Notes: generated from the sequence alone by a model not told the origin. A stretch of DNA of 51,563 bases from an uncultured Bacilli bacterium (GCA_944332435.1 CALVJW010000008.1:1-51563), one strand, 5' to 3'. Shown: positions 32,753 to 42,168, numbered from the stretch's first letter. Numbers and translations are program-made.

Positions 32753-34710
32753 TCTGTTTTTACACTTGGAATTAACTCGTCTAATTGTTTCTCTGTTATA
32801 GTTGGCTCTGTTCCTTTAATATAGTAAAGCATTTTTTTGTTTTTATCTTTTTCGGTTGCGATTTCGCCTGTGATAGGATTTACAATGACTCCCACTACAT
32901 TTTTTGGTATTTCGTACCAACAATTTCCTTCTTTTTCTTTTAATAGTTGTTCTACGGTATCAACCCAAACATTTTTAATACTATTACCATCTTTTACTTC
33001 TGATTCAGAATTATCATCATATCCAGCCCAGACTCCCATAATAATATCTTTATTATAGCCAAAGATAAGATGATCTGTTGTAGTTGTTCCTGTTTTTATA
33101 GCATATTTTTTAGTAATTTTAGGTGCAATATTAATACAGGTTGGATAATTGTAATCGATAAATTCTTTTGCATAGGAGCTTGTTAGCATTTCATTAAGCA
33201 CATAAACGATGCTTTTATTGAGAACGTTTTCTTTTTTTTCTTTATGCTGATACAAAATATTGCCATTGGAATCTGTAATTTTACGAATAAAAAACGGCTC
33301 TATCTTATATCCTTCACTGGCAAAGGTTCCATATGCTTCCATCATTTGTAAAAGATTAATTTCACCAGTTCCGAGTGCTAAAGATGGATTTGCTTTTAAT
33401 TTTGTTTGAATTCCAACTCTTTTAGCTGTTTCTACAAGTGTATTTTCGCCTAAAAAAATATGAGTTTTTACAGCATAAATATTATCAGAGTAGGCAAGAG
33501 CAGTTGCCATACTAATTGGTTTGTTTGGATAATTCTTATTATAATTTTCGGGACTATAAGTTTTATTTTCAGAAAAAGTAAAGGTTGTTTTTTCACTTGT
33601 AAAAGTAGTGGAAGGAGTAAAACCATTTTCTAGAGCAGCATAATATAGAATTGGTTTCATAGTGGATCCTACTTGACGATTGGCACTAGTCGCTCGATTA
33701 AACTGGCTTTTAGAGTAATCTCTACCACCTGATAGAGCTTTTATTTTTCCATTTTTAGGATCCATAATGACACTTGCTATTTGTAATTTAGGATTATATT
33801 CTAAGTATTTATCAATATTTTCTTCCATTGTTTTCTGCGCATTCATATCAAGATTGGTGTAGATTTTAAGTCCTCCTGTTTTTAGGAAGGAAGCAGGAAT
33901 TGTCTTGATACTTTGTAATTCTTTCATTACTGCATCTTGATAGTACATCAACATTTTCAATTCTGTTTCCGTCTTATCTACGTGATAAGTTAATTGTTTT
34001 TGATAAGCTTTCTTCATTTGTTCTTCCGTAATATAATTTTGCTTTTCCATTGCCGATAAAATTAATTTTTGTCTTTGTTTCGCGGCATCTTCATTTGCAA
34101 TCGGTGAGTAATAAGAAGGATCTTTAGGAATGCCTGCTAAAATACTAGCTTCAGCGATGGTTAACTCTTTTGCTGATTTGTTAAAATAATAGTTACTAGC
34201 GTTTTCAATACCAAATATTCCCCCATAATTAATGGTATTTAAGTATCCTTCTAATATTTTATCTTTACTATAATGTGATTCTAAACGAATCGTAAGCCAT
34301 GCTTCATCTATTTTTCGTTTCCATGTTTTATCAAAATCTAAAAATAAATTTTTTGCGTATTGCTGAGAAATGGTAGAAGCACCTTCTAATCTTTTCCCAC
34401 TTGTAATATTACGATACATTGCTTTCATAATTCGTAAAAAATCAAAGCCTTTATGATGATAAAAGTTTTTATCCTCAATCGCTAAAGTAGCCTGAATTAA
34501 GTAAGGGGAGATATCTTCTAATTTTACCCATTCTTGGCTATTCCTAGTTTCAAATATTTTATTATTTTGGTCATAGAAATAAAAGCGATTTGCTTTATCA
34601 ATTGGTAGTTTTGGTAACATTTTCGCATATACGTAAAGGCCGACATAAAATAAAAAACAGCCAAGTAAAAATATACCACTCCATTTACAGAAAATTTTAA
34701 ACTTTTTCAT
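32737..34710 (-). CDS. Class A penicillin-binding protein (transglycosylase-transpeptidase)
   Basis: A 657-residue bifunctional PBP1A/2c-type peptidoglycan synthase. A single N-terminal membrane anchor (residues 10-30) precedes the GT51 domain (about 55-220) with AIEDKNFYHHKGFD (catalytic Glu) and GASTISQQYAKNL. The transpeptidase domain has GSTMKP (SxxK), YSDN (SxN) and KTGTTTTDH (KTG). A short tail carries GxWAGYDDN-type motifs. GGGAGTGAGTT precedes the start. Its last 4 bp overlap the convergent small ORF. Which Bacillus paralogue it matches (PonA, PbpD, PbpF) is not clear. Confidence 0.95.
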   Translation of the reverse strand: MKKFKIFCKWSGIFLLGCFLFYVGLYVYAKMLPKLPIDKANRFYFYDQNNKIFETRNSQEWVKLEDISPYLIQATLAIEDKNFYHHKGFDFLRIMKAMYRNITSGKRLEGASTISQQYAKNLFLDFDKTWKRKIDEAWLTIRLESHYSKDKILEGYLNTINYGGIFGIENASNYYFNKSAKELTIAEASILAGIPKDPSYYSPIANEDAAKQRQKLILSAMEKQNYITEEQMKKAYQKQLTYHVDKTETELKMLMYYQDAVMKELQSIKTIPASFLKTGGLKIYTNLDMNAQKTMEENIDKYLEYNPKLQIASVIMDPKNGKIKALSGGRDYSKSQFNRATSANRQVGSTMKPILYYAALENGFTPSTTFTSEKTTFTFSENKTYSPENYNKNYPNKPISMATALAYSDNIYAVKTHIFLGENTLVETAKRVGIQTKLKANPSLALGTGEINLLQMMEAYGTFASEGYKIEPFFIRKITDSNGNILYQHKEKKENVLNKSIVYVLNEMLTSSYAKEFIDYNYPTCINIAPKITKKYAIKTGTTTTDHLIFGYNKDIIMGVWAGYDDNSESEVKDGNSIKNVWVDTVEQLLKEKEGNCWYEIPKNVVGVIVNPITGEIATEKDKNKKMLYYIKGTEPTITEKQLDELIPSVKTEKDTN

Positions 34711-34818
34711 AACTCACTCCCATCTATGTATAGTATTATAAAAAAAGTTAAAAATATGAGTGCAATTTTTAAAAACTTATGTTATAATTACTTTCGAATA
34801 AATGAAAGAGGTAAGATT

Positions 34819-35193
34819 ATGCCTAAGATTCGAATAAAAGCAATGTTGATTGGAAATGAAACCAATCATAATGTTATGGGCAAAGGGATTTTACAAAATG
34901 ATAAGATTATTTATCAAGAGACTGGTTTACAGGTCGTTATTGAAAAAAAAGATAATCAAGTAATTTTAAAGCGCAGTTGTAAAGAATATGAACTCGTTTT
35001 ACCGTTCACAAACAATGAAAAAACGAGTGGCGTGTATAAAATAATAGAGTATTCTATGATACTTGATGCGGAAATTTATACGAAAAAACTAGTGATGAAT
35101 AATCAAGAGATAAAAATTACTTATGAGTTAACATTAGGCGGCGAATTCTTAGGAGAATATACGTATGATTTGGTTTATGAGGTGATAAAATGA
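34819..35193 (+). CDS. ywiB: DUF1934 family protein (YwiB-like)
   Basis: The 124-residue beta-rich protein (MPKIRIKAMLIGNETNHNV…LTLGGEFLGEYTYDLVYEVIK) has the lipocalin/beta-barrel pattern of the DUF1934 family. Its place directly before argS is the same as ywiB in Bacillus, which supports the name; the function is unknown. ATG 34819 has AAAGAGGTAAG upstream. An extended -10 TGTTATAAT ends at 34788. The stop overlaps the argS ATG (ATGA). Confidence 0.8.
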   Translation: MPKIRIKAMLIGNETNHNVMGKGILQNDKIIYQETGLQVVIEKKDNQVILKRSCKEYELVLPFTNNEKTSGVYKIIEYSMILDAEIYTKKLVMNNQEIKITYELTLGGEFLGEYTYDLVYEVIK

Positions 35194-36800
35194 AAGAACA
35201 GTTAAAAGAGTTAATTGCAAGTGTCCTAAAAAATAACGAGTTTTCCATGGATACAGAGAATATTGTAATTGAAATACCAAAAGATACTGCACATGGAGAT
35301 TATGCTACCAATGTTGCAATGCAATTGGCTAGAACATTAAAAACAAATCCTAGGGAAATTGCTAGTAAATTAGTAGAACAATTAACAGCAGACTACATTG
35401 AAAAAGTAGAAATTGCAGGACCAGGATTTATTAATTTTTATGTAAAGAATGATTATTTATTTAAAAATATTAATACGATTTTAGAAATGGAAGATCATTA
35501 TGGTAGTTCTAATGTTGGAAATAGAACTAAAATTAATGTGGAATATGTAAGTGCTAATCCAACTGGAATTTTACATTTGGGACATGCAAGAGGTGCTAGT
35601 TATGGAGATTCTCTCAGTCGAATTTTAACTTTTACGAACTTTGATGTGACTCGCGAATATTATATTAATGATGCGGGAAATCAAATTGCAAATTTGCAAA
35701 ATTCAATTCAAGCACGTTATGAAGGAATTTGTGGTAGAGAAGAAAATATGCCAGAAGATGGATACTATGGAAAAGAAATTATTCAAATCGCAGAGGAAAT
35801 GAAGCGTGAACTTGGAACTAATATTACAGATATTCAAGTATTTAGAAAAAAAGGATTAGACTATCTGTTAGGAAAAATTAAAGAGCATTTGAAAAATTTC
35901 CGTGTGGAATTTGATGTTTGGACGAGTGAGCAAACAATTTATGATAGTGGTGCATTAGATCAAGTATTACAGCAATTGATTGATTCTGGGTATACTTATG
36001 AAGAAGATGGTGCTGTTTTCTTAAAGACAAGTGCTTTTGGTGATGAAAAAGATCGCGTTTTAATAAAAAAAGATAAAACAAATACTTATTTATTACCAGA
36101 TATTGCATATCATAAAAATAAATATGATCGTGGATTTGATGAATTAATTGACGTGTTTGGTGCAGATCATCATGGATATGTACCACGTTTAAAAGCTTCA
36201 ATTGCGATGCTTGGTAATAATCCAGATAAATTAGATGTTGAAATCTTACAAATGGTACGCTTGGTACGTGGAAAAGAAGAAGTAAAAATGAGTAAACGTA
36301 CGGGTAATGCTGTAACGATTGAAGAATTAATGGAAGAAGTTGGTGCTGATGCTATGCGTTATTTCTTCTCATCTAGAAGCTTGGATACACAACTTGATTT
36401 TGATCTTGATTTAGCAACGAAAAAATCTAATGAAAATCCAGTTTATTATATTGAATATGCTTATGCACGTATTTGCTCTATTTTAAGCGGATGGAATCAA
36501 GAAATAAAGCCACTAGAACAATATCAAACATTAACGAGTGATTATACGAAAAATTTACTTGCAAAACTTTATGAATTTACAGATACAGTAAAATTATCTG
36601 CAATTAAAAGAAGTCCACATATTATCGCAAATTATGCATACGATTTAGCAGGATTATTTCATACATTCTATGCACATGAGAAAGTGTTAACGGATGATGA
36701 AATGAGTACAAAGGAAAGAATTAATTTGATAAAAGCAACCGCCATTACAATTAAAAATGCATTGAATTTAATTGGTGTTGTTGCAACAGAAAAAATGTAG
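35190..36800 (+). CDS. argS: Arginyl-tRNA synthetase
   Basis: A 536-residue class Ia synthetase. The Add1 domain (residues 1-85) contains KDTAHGDYATNVAMQLAR. The HIGH motif is NPTGILHLGHARGASYGD. KMSKRTGNAVTI is the KMSKS-like loop. The C-terminal anticodon domain has YARICSIL and a terminal LNLIGVVATEKM segment. Slightly short for the family (usually 550-560) but with all domains. The ATG overlaps the ywiB stop with GAGGTGAT in ywiB. rpoE follows in 15 bp, giving a ywiB-argS-rpoE unit as in Bacillus. Confidence 0.95.
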   Translation: MKEQLKELIASVLKNNEFSMDTENIVIEIPKDTAHGDYATNVAMQLARTLKTNPREIASKLVEQLTADYIEKVEIAGPGFINFYVKNDYLFKNINTILEMEDHYGSSNVGNRTKINVEYVSANPTGILHLGHARGASYGDSLSRILTFTNFDVTREYYINDAGNQIANLQNSIQARYEGICGREENMPEDGYYGKEIIQIAEEMKRELGTNITDIQVFRKKGLDYLLGKIKEHLKNFRVEFDVWTSEQTIYDSGALDQVLQQLIDSGYTYEEDGAVFLKTSAFGDEKDRVLIKKDKTNTYLLPDIAYHKNKYDRGFDELIDVFGADHHGYVPRLKASIAMLGNNPDKLDVEILQMVRLVRGKEEVKMSKRTGNAVTIEELMEEVGADAMRYFFSSRSLDTQLDFDLDLATKKSNENPVYYIEYAYARICSILSGWNQEIKPLEQYQTLTSDYTKNLLAKLYEFTDTVKLSAIKRSPHIIANYAYDLAGLFHTFYAHEKVLTDDEMSTKERINLIKATAITIKNALNLIGVVATEKM

Positions 36801-36814
36801 GAGGAATTTAGAGA

Positions 36815-37246
36815 ATGAAATTAAGCCAAATGTCAAAAGAAGAAATTGAATTGCTTTCTTATACAGATTTAACCTATTTATTATTAACTGAGAGACATAA
36901 ATCGATGAATACACCAACTATTTTTAGAGAAATATCTAATTTATTAGGATTTACTGAAGAAGAATATTCTTCTAAGATTGGAGATTACTATACATCATTA
37001 ACAATCGATAAACGATTTGTTTTATTAGAAAATAATGAATGGGATATTCGTGATCGTCACTCTATTGAATTAGTTGTTGATGAAGAAGAGGAAGAAGTAG
37101 AAGAAACTGAGGAAGAGGAAGAAGAAATAATTCCAGAAGAAGTAGAGGAAGATATTGATACAATTCATGATGACGAATCATTGGATGAAGATAATGATTT
37201 AGAAAATCTTTCTATTATTCCTGATGACGATGATGAAGAAGAATAG
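36815..37246 (+). CDS. rpoE: RNA polymerase delta subunit
   Basis: A 143-residue delta factor. The N-terminal HARE-HTH domain (about 1-85, MSKEEIELLSYTDLTYLLLTE… NEWDIRDRHS) precedes an unstructured acidic tail of Asp and Glu (about 95-143). Delta binds RNA polymerase, displaces it from weak promoters and nucleic acid, and affects sensitivity to the initiating NTP. AGGAGGAATTTA precedes the ATG. A terminator follows. Found only in Firmicutes, it helps place the organism. Confidence 0.95.
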   Translation: MKLSQMSKEEIELLSYTDLTYLLLTERHKSMNTPTIFREISNLLGFTEEEYSSKIGDYYTSLTIDKRFVLLENNEWDIRDRHSIELVVDEEEEEVEETEEEEEEIIPEEVEEDIDTIHDDESLDEDNDLENLSIIPDDDDEEE

Positions 37247-37266
37247 ACTTAGGTCTATTTTTTTCT
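37242..37266 (+). terminator. Terminator after rpoE
   Basis: AATAGAC (37242-37248) pairs with GTCTATT (37253-37259) around TTAG, followed by T-rich sequence. Confidence 0.85.
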
Positions 37267-37307
37267 TTAAAATCAGTAATAAAACGGTATAAAGTGTGAA
37301 AAAAATA

Positions 37308-37336
37308 TTGCAATTACAATAAAATAATGGTATTCT
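37308..37336 (+). promoter_or_regulatory. Sigma-A promoter of the HU gene
   Basis: TTGCAA (37308-37313), a 17-bp spacer, and TATTCT (37331-37336). The start codon is 45 bp further, preceded by AGGGAGGT. Confidence 0.65.
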
Positions 37337-37381
37337 TAGATTGTAAGCAAAGTAGCTTAACACAATAGGGAGGTAAATAGA

Positions 37382-37654
37382 ATGACAAAAACAATGTTAG
37401 TTGACTTTATTGTTGAAGAAACAGGATTAACAAAAGCTGATGCATCACGCGCTTTAGAAGCAATGATGAACGGAGTTATTAAAGGATTAAAAGAAGAAGG
37501 AAAAGTAACTTTAACTGGATTCTGTACTTTTGCTGCACAAAATAAACCAGAAAAAGTAGGACGTAACCCAAGAACTGGTGAAAGTTTAACAATTCCTGCT
37601 AGAGTAGCAGTTAGTGTAAAAGCTGGTTCTAAATTAAAAGATGCTTTAAACTAA
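37382..37654 (+). CDS. hup: HU family DNA-binding protein
   Basis: A 90-residue nucleoid protein. The helical dimer core (MTKTMLVDFIVEETGLTKADASRALEAM) precedes strands and the DNA-bending arm. The arm reads KPEKVGRNPRTGESLTIPAR, with the conserved Pro that intercalates into the minor groove. The C-terminus VSVKAGSKLKDALN is typical. It is the usual bacterial HU rather than IHF. It has a strong ribosome site and its own promoter and terminator, fitting a highly expressed gene. Confidence 0.97.
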   Translation: MTKTMLVDFIVEETGLTKADASRALEAMMNGVIKGLKEEGKVTLTGFCTFAAQNKPEKVGRNPRTGESLTIPARVAVSVKAGSKLKDALN

Positions 37655-37661
37655 GAAAATG

Positions 37662-37694
37662 AAGAGAGGATTAGAAATATCTTCTCTTTTTTTG
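37662..37694 (+). terminator. Terminator after the HU gene
   Basis: AAGAGAGGAT (37662-37671) pairs with ATCTTCTCTT (37679-37688), with one wobble, followed by T7. Confidence 0.8.
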
Positions 37695-37728
37695 TACATA
37701 ATAAATAAAGAATAAGAAAGGTGATAGC

Positions 37729-39372
37729 ATGAAACAAATTTATTATCATGGAACAATTTTAACAATGGAAAAAGATCTTATCCAAGAAGCAGTATATGTT
37801 GTAGATGGTAAAATTAAAGAGGTTGGAAAAGAAGCGGATATTTTAGCAAGAAAAGATTCTGATACAGAACTGATAGATTTACAAAATCGAGTACTATTAC
37901 CAGGTTTTATTGATGGGCATAGTCATTTATCAGCTGTAGCTTATGACTTATTAATGGTAAATTTAAGACCATCTCCTAGTGGAAATGTAAATTCAGTTGA
38001 TGATTTAAAATTTGTATTAAAAAATTGGCTAAAAAGTCATAAATTAGATAAGGATCAATGGCTTATAGGAGCTGGATATGATAATACTTGTTTTGCAGGA
38101 AATCAAGAAATAACGAAATATGATTTAGATGAGGTATCAACTGAAATTCCAATTGCAATAACACATGTTTCTGGTCATGTTGGCGTTTGTAATTCTCTTG
38201 CTTTACAAAAACTAGGATATACTGGTGATTATACGGTTCCTGAAGGTGGGACTGTTGAATGTTTTCTTGGTACGAATGAGCCAACAGGTTTATTAGAGGA
38301 AAATGCCTTTTTAGATCCTAGTATTAAAGCGAAAATGAGTATGCCAGATCCTAACAAATTATTACAATCATTGATTGAAGCAGAAAAGTTATATGCTTCT
38401 TATGGATATACCAGTGTTCAAGATGGATTTACCGATGAAAGAACTTATCCATTATTAACAAAGGTGGCAAGTGATAACTTATTATTTTTAGATGTTACTT
38501 CTTATGTAAGTTTTTCACTACTTGAATCCTTGCAACAAAATGGAATTGATAATTATGGAAATCATTATCATATTGGTGGCGTTAAATTATTCTTAGATGG
38601 ATCACCACAAGCCAAAACAGCGTGGCTTACAGAACCTTACTATTGTATTCCTGAGGGAAAAGAAAAAGATTATCGTGGCTTTGCTATTTATTCAGACGAA
38701 GAAGTATATCAGTATTGTAAAAAATGTTTACAAAATAATATAACATTACATACTCATTGTAATGGGGATGCTGCGATTGATCAGTTATTACGATGTTATC
38801 AAAAAGCAAAAGAGGATACTAAAAATTATCAAGATTTAAGACCAGTTATTATTCATGCTCAAACCATTCGTGATGATCAACTAGATAAGATGAAGCAATT
38901 AGGAATGCTTGCTAGTTTCTTTGTTGATCATGTTTATTATTGGGGAGATTATCATAAAAAATCAGTATTAGGAAGTACACGAGCAAAAAGAATCTCCCCA
39001 ATACATTCGGCATTAGAAAAAGGAATTTCCTTTACAATTCATCAAGATAGTCCTGTAATCGCCCCTAATGTTATGTTTAGTATTCATAATGCAGTAAATA
39101 GAATGACTAGAAATGGAGAAGTACTTGGTGAAGAACAAAGAATATCTGTACTAGACTCGTTAAAAGCTTTTACAGTTAATGCTGCTTATCAATCATTTGC
39201 CGAAGATGAAAAAGGAAGTATTAAAGTAGGAAAACGAGCTGATTTCGTTATTTTAAATCAAAATCCATTAGAAGTAGATAAAAGTAAAATTAAAGATATC
39301 GATATAGTGAAAACGATAAAGGATGGGAAAATAGTTTATCAAAATAAGAAATACTTGTCGAAAAATGAATAG
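37729..39372 (+). CDS. YtcJ-like metal-dependent amidohydrolase
   Basis: A 547-residue amidohydrolase of the Amidohydro_3 (YtcJ/LAF3) group. The N-terminal strands precede LPGFIDGHSHL (HxH metal site near residue 64). Later metal or catalytic motifs are THVSGHVG, LHTHCNGDAAIDQLL (matching the HAxGD pattern), VIIHAQ and HQDSP near residue 441. The small beta domain closes with GSIKVGKRADFVILNQNPL, the usual C-terminal signature. The substrate (an N-acyl or amide compound) is unknown. AAAGGTGATA precedes ATG 37729. The gene is followed by the CCA-enzyme homologue after 27 bp. Confidence 0.9.
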   Translation: MKQIYYHGTILTMEKDLIQEAVYVVDGKIKEVGKEADILARKDSDTELIDLQNRVLLPGFIDGHSHLSAVAYDLLMVNLRPSPSGNVNSVDDLKFVLKNWLKSHKLDKDQWLIGAGYDNTCFAGNQEITKYDLDEVSTEIPIAITHVSGHVGVCNSLALQKLGYTGDYTVPEGGTVECFLGTNEPTGLLEENAFLDPSIKAKMSMPDPNKLLQSLIEAEKLYASYGYTSVQDGFTDERTYPLLTKVASDNLLFLDVTSYVSFSLLESLQQNGIDNYGNHYHIGGVKLFLDGSPQAKTAWLTEPYYCIPEGKEKDYRGFAIYSDEEVYQYCKKCLQNNITLHTHCNGDAAIDQLLRCYQKAKEDTKNYQDLRPVIIHAQTIRDDQLDKMKQLGMLASFFVDHVYYWGDYHKKSVLGSTRAKRISPIHSALEKGISFTIHQDSPVIAPNVMFSIHNAVNRMTRNGEVLGEEQRISVLDSLKAFTVNAAYQSFAEDEKGSIKVGKRADFVILNQNPLEVDKSKIKDIDIVKTIKDGKIVYQNKKYLSKNE

Positions 39373-39399
39373 TATGCTATAACAATTTTAGGTGATAAT

Positions 39400-40185
39400 A
39401 TGAATCCAATTGTAAAAGAAGTATTAAAAAAGATAGAATATTATGGATATAAAGCTTATTTAGTGGGTGGATATCCACGAGATTATTATATGGGAAAAGA
39501 AAGTACAGACTTTGATATTTGTACAAGTGCACCATTAGAAAAACTGAAAGAATGGTTTGTTGTTGAAAAAACAAATTATGCATCAAGTATTATTATACAA
39601 GAAGGCTTAAAATTAGAAATAACGCAGTTTCGAAAAGAATTTGATTATATGAACCATCGTTTTCCTGGACGCATTGAATTTGTTCCAGATTTAATCACGG
39701 ATTTATTACGAAGAGATTTTATTATCAATACGTTATGCATGAATAAAGAAGGGGATTATATTGATTTATTAAATGCAAGAAAAGATATTGACTCGAAAAT
39801 TATTCGTTCTGTTGGTGACCCACTCATAAAATTAGAGGAAGATGCTTTAAGAATTCTCCGTGCTATCCGTTTTGCCACTGTTTTAAATTTTACAATTGAA
39901 GAAGAATTATCGGCGGCAATGAAAAAGAAAGCTCACCTTGTTTCAAACCTTTCATATTATAGAAAAAGACAAGAGCTAAATCGAATCATTTTAAGTGAAA
40001 ATCGATTGTATGGATTTCAATTATTAAAAGACTATGGACTAATAGAATTGCTGGAGTTAGAACAAATAGAAAAAGTAACGAATGATATGTCATTTTTAGA
40101 AGTATGGAATATGATTGATCCAAATAGAAAATATGAATATACAAAAGAGGAAAAACGAAAATTAAAAGAATTAAATTCATTTTAG
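39400..40185 (+). CDS. cca: CCA tRNA nucleotidyltransferase homologue, short form
   Basis: A 261-residue class II polymerase-beta type nucleotidyltransferase. Head motifs: YLVGGYPRDYYMG (GG…RD), STDFDICTSA (DxD metal site), DLLRRDFIINTL (RRD base-recognition region) and EEDALRILRAIRFA. Neck motif: YRKRQELNRIIL. The body and tail domains of normal bacterial CCA enzymes (about 380-450 residues) are missing; only about 60 residues follow the neck. It may be a reduced CCA-adding or A-adding enzyme, or degenerate. AGGTGATA precedes the start. Confidence 0.8.
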   Translation: MNPIVKEVLKKIEYYGYKAYLVGGYPRDYYMGKESTDFDICTSAPLEKLKEWFVVEKTNYASSIIIQEGLKLEITQFRKEFDYMNHRFPGRIEFVPDLITDLLRRDFIINTLCMNKEGDYIDLLNARKDIDSKIIRSVGDPLIKLEEDALRILRAIRFATVLNFTIEEELSAAMKKKAHLVSNLSYYRKRQELNRIILSENRLYGFQLLKDYGLIELLELEQIEKVTNDMSFLEVWNMIDPNRKYEYTKEEKRKLKELNSF

Positions 40186-40212
40186 CACATACGGTTAAGT
40201 AGGTGCTTTTTA
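40184..40212 (+). terminator. Terminator overlapping the next ribosome site
   Basis: AGCACATAC (40184-40192) pairs, with one mismatch, with GTAGGTGCT (40199-40207), followed by T5. The right arm contains the AGGTG ribosome site of the next gene (start 40212), so the same hairpin could hide that site. It may be a terminator, an attenuator, or both. Confidence 0.5.
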
Positions 40213-40850
40213 TGAAAAAAATTCTTTTTATTATCATAATTTTTGGTTATTGTCTTTTTATAAAAAGTAATATTTATAGTCGAACATTAGAGCAAATTAC
40301 GGTTCAGTTAAATCCGGGTGAAGTAGGAATTACGTTTTTAATTAATGATAATGTAAAGGGAATACTACTACATCATCAAAGTCAAAACGAATTATTAATG
40401 ATTGAAATTATGGATCAATTTCAATTTCGAAAAGAATTTCCAGTCTTTCATAACCTTTCTTTTAATCATATTTTTGTATTATCAGAATTTGAGAAAAGTA
40501 AAATAAAAGGGAAAAATATCCAAGTATTAGATAATGAACTTTTAAATGGCCTTAAATTAAAAAATCGTAATGACATGGTAGAAATAACATTTGAAGAATT
40601 AACTTTTTGTATTGTAACTGATGAACATGCTAATTTACAATTTTGTGATTTTATTTATTTAAGTAATTCTGATGTTTATATCCATAGTTCAGAGAAAGCA
40701 AAACTAATAATTTATGATACCAGTATATCTAACCAAACAAGATTGAATCATTATAATCAGTGGATTGATACATTGATAATACCGGAAAATAATTATATGA
40801 CCTTTATTTGGAATCGAGAAGGATATGAAGCGGTTATGATTCCCAAGTAA
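40212..40850 (+). CDS. Membrane-anchored or secreted protein, unknown function
   Basis: The 212-residue protein has an N-terminal hydrophobic segment (MKKILFIIIIFGYCLFIKSN, residues 4-17) serving as signal or anchor. The rest is mixed, with beta-strand patterns (QITVQLNPGEVGITFLINDNVKGILLHH…). There is no lipobox and no catalytic motif. A vague resemblance to ComEC-type beta-lactamase fold domains is not strong enough to name it. ATG 40212 has TAGGTG upstream, inside the hairpin at 40184-40212. Confidence 0.65.
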   Translation: MKKILFIIIIFGYCLFIKSNIYSRTLEQITVQLNPGEVGITFLINDNVKGILLHHQSQNELLMIEIMDQFQFRKEFPVFHNLSFNHIFVLSEFEKSKIKGKNIQVLDNELLNGLKLKNRNDMVEITFEELTFCIVTDEHANLQFCDFIYLSNSDVYIHSSEKAKLIIYDTSISNQTRLNHYNQWIDTLIIPENNYMTFIWNREGYEAVMIPK

Positions 40851-40899
40851 ATTTGACAAATAAAATAAATTACGGTAAAACAAAAATAGAGGTGGTTGT

Positions 40900-41454
40900 A
40901 TGAAAAATATTTATATATTAGGAGTGCCAAGAAGTGGAAAGACAACGTTTTCTATTTTGTTAAAAAAAGAATTAGAAGATTATTCCCTTATTTCACTAGA
41001 TGCAGTAAGAAATGCCTTCCATTATTCTTTACCGGAATTAGAAATGATTAATAGGCAAAGTTATTCAAGAAAGAATATTTTACCAAGATATATCGCTGAA
41101 TTTGTTCATTGGAATCATGATATTAGTAAGAATGCTTGTATTGTTGAAGGGGGAATTATTAACTTAGATGATATTATTGGTGAAATTCGTAACGATGATA
41201 TTGTAATTTGTTTTGGACATGGAAATCATTCATTAGAAGAAGTAGTAGAAAAAATTCAAGAATATGATACCAAAGAAGATTATACTTATGGGTGGAGTAA
41301 AGAAAAATTAATGAATCATTATTATGATTTATCTGATACGGATCTAGAAAATAAAAAAATATGTTTACAAAAAAAATATTATTATATTGAAACTTTTGAA
41401 AATAGAGAGCAAACATTTTCTAAATTATTAAAAGAAATCAAAAAATTATTGTAA
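40900..41454 (+). CDS. P-loop NTPase, small-molecule kinase-like
   Basis: A 184-residue cytosolic protein. Walker A is GVPRSGKTT (residues 8-16), followed by LISLDAVRNAFHYSLPE and ACIVEGGIINLDDIIGEIR, in the layout of adenylate kinase or AAA_17/AAA_33-type small kinases. The lid region may be TYGWSKEKLMNHYYDLSD. The C-terminus (ENREQTFSKLLKEIKKLL) is a helix. The substrate is unknown. AGAGGTGG precedes the ATG. It stands alone between the membrane protein gene and dnaD. Confidence 0.8.
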   Translation: MKNIYILGVPRSGKTTFSILLKKELEDYSLISLDAVRNAFHYSLPELEMINRQSYSRKNILPRYIAEFVHWNHDISKNACIVEGGIINLDDIIGEIRNDDIVICFGHGNHSLEEVVEKIQEYDTKEDYTYGWSKEKLMNHYYDLSDTDLENKKICLQKKYYYIETFENREQTFSKLLKEIKKLL

Positions 41455-41526
41455 ATAAGAAAATTGTCGAAAAGAACAAATGTTTTTATTTTATAAAATA
41501 TGATATAATGTAGTAGGGTGATTCAC

Positions 41527-42168
41527 ATGTTAGACAAAGTGATTGAATTATTAAAAGAAAGTAATATTCAAGTACCAAGAATATTATTTACTAGTTATAA
41601 AGATATGAAATTAACAGATCAAGAGTTAATTATGATTTGTTATTTGTTAAATACCAATTTAGTATTAAATCCAAAACAAATTAGTCTTGATTTAAAAATA
41701 GAGTTACCAGAAGTATTTGAACTAATTAGTAGTTTGGAAGGAAAAGATATTTTAAAAATAGAAACATATCAAAATAAAAATATTCGTGAAGAAGCATTAA
41801 ATTTTGATGGCTTATATAATAAGTTGGCATTTTTAATTGTTAATGAAAAAAAAGAAGTAGAAGAAAGTACGAATGTATTTGATTTGTTTGAAAAAGAATT
41901 TGGTAGAACGTTATCACCAATGGAATATGAAATTATTAATGGCTGGAAAGAAGTTAATTTTAAGGAAGAATTAATTATTGCTGCTTTAAAAGAAGCAATT
42001 TATAATGGAGTAAGTAATTTAAGATATATTGATAAAATTTTATATGAATGGAAGAAGAAAGGGATTCAAACAAAAGAGGATGTGGAACGTAACAAGTTAG
42101 AATTTAAACAAGCAAAAGAAGTAAAATCAGAGTTATATGACTATGATTGGTTAAATGATAATGAATGA
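41527..42168 (+). CDS. dnaD: DnaD family replication protein
   Basis: A 213-residue DnaD. The N-terminal winged-helix (about 15-95: LTDQELIMICYLLNTNLVLNPKQI) is followed by the DnaD domain. Its DLFEKEFGRTLSPMEYEIINGW is the DDBH2 opening, with YGVSNLRYIDKILYEWKKKGI ending in the YxxxILxxW motif. DnaD loads helicase machinery and remodels DNA in primosome assembly, probably at oriC and restart sites. The dnaD-nth pair with overlap matches Bacillus. ATG 41527 follows TAGGGTGATT, and TATAAT (41504-41509) is the likely -10. Confidence 0.9.
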   Translation: MLDKVIELLKESNIQVPRILFTSYKDMKLTDQELIMICYLLNTNLVLNPKQISLDLKIELPEVFELISSLEGKDILKIETYQNKNIREEALNFDGLYNKLAFLIVNEKKEVEESTNVFDLFEKEFGRTLSPMEYEIINGWKEVNFKEELIIAALKEAIYNGVSNLRYIDKILYEWKKKGIQTKEDVERNKLEFKQAKEVKSELYDYDWLNDNE

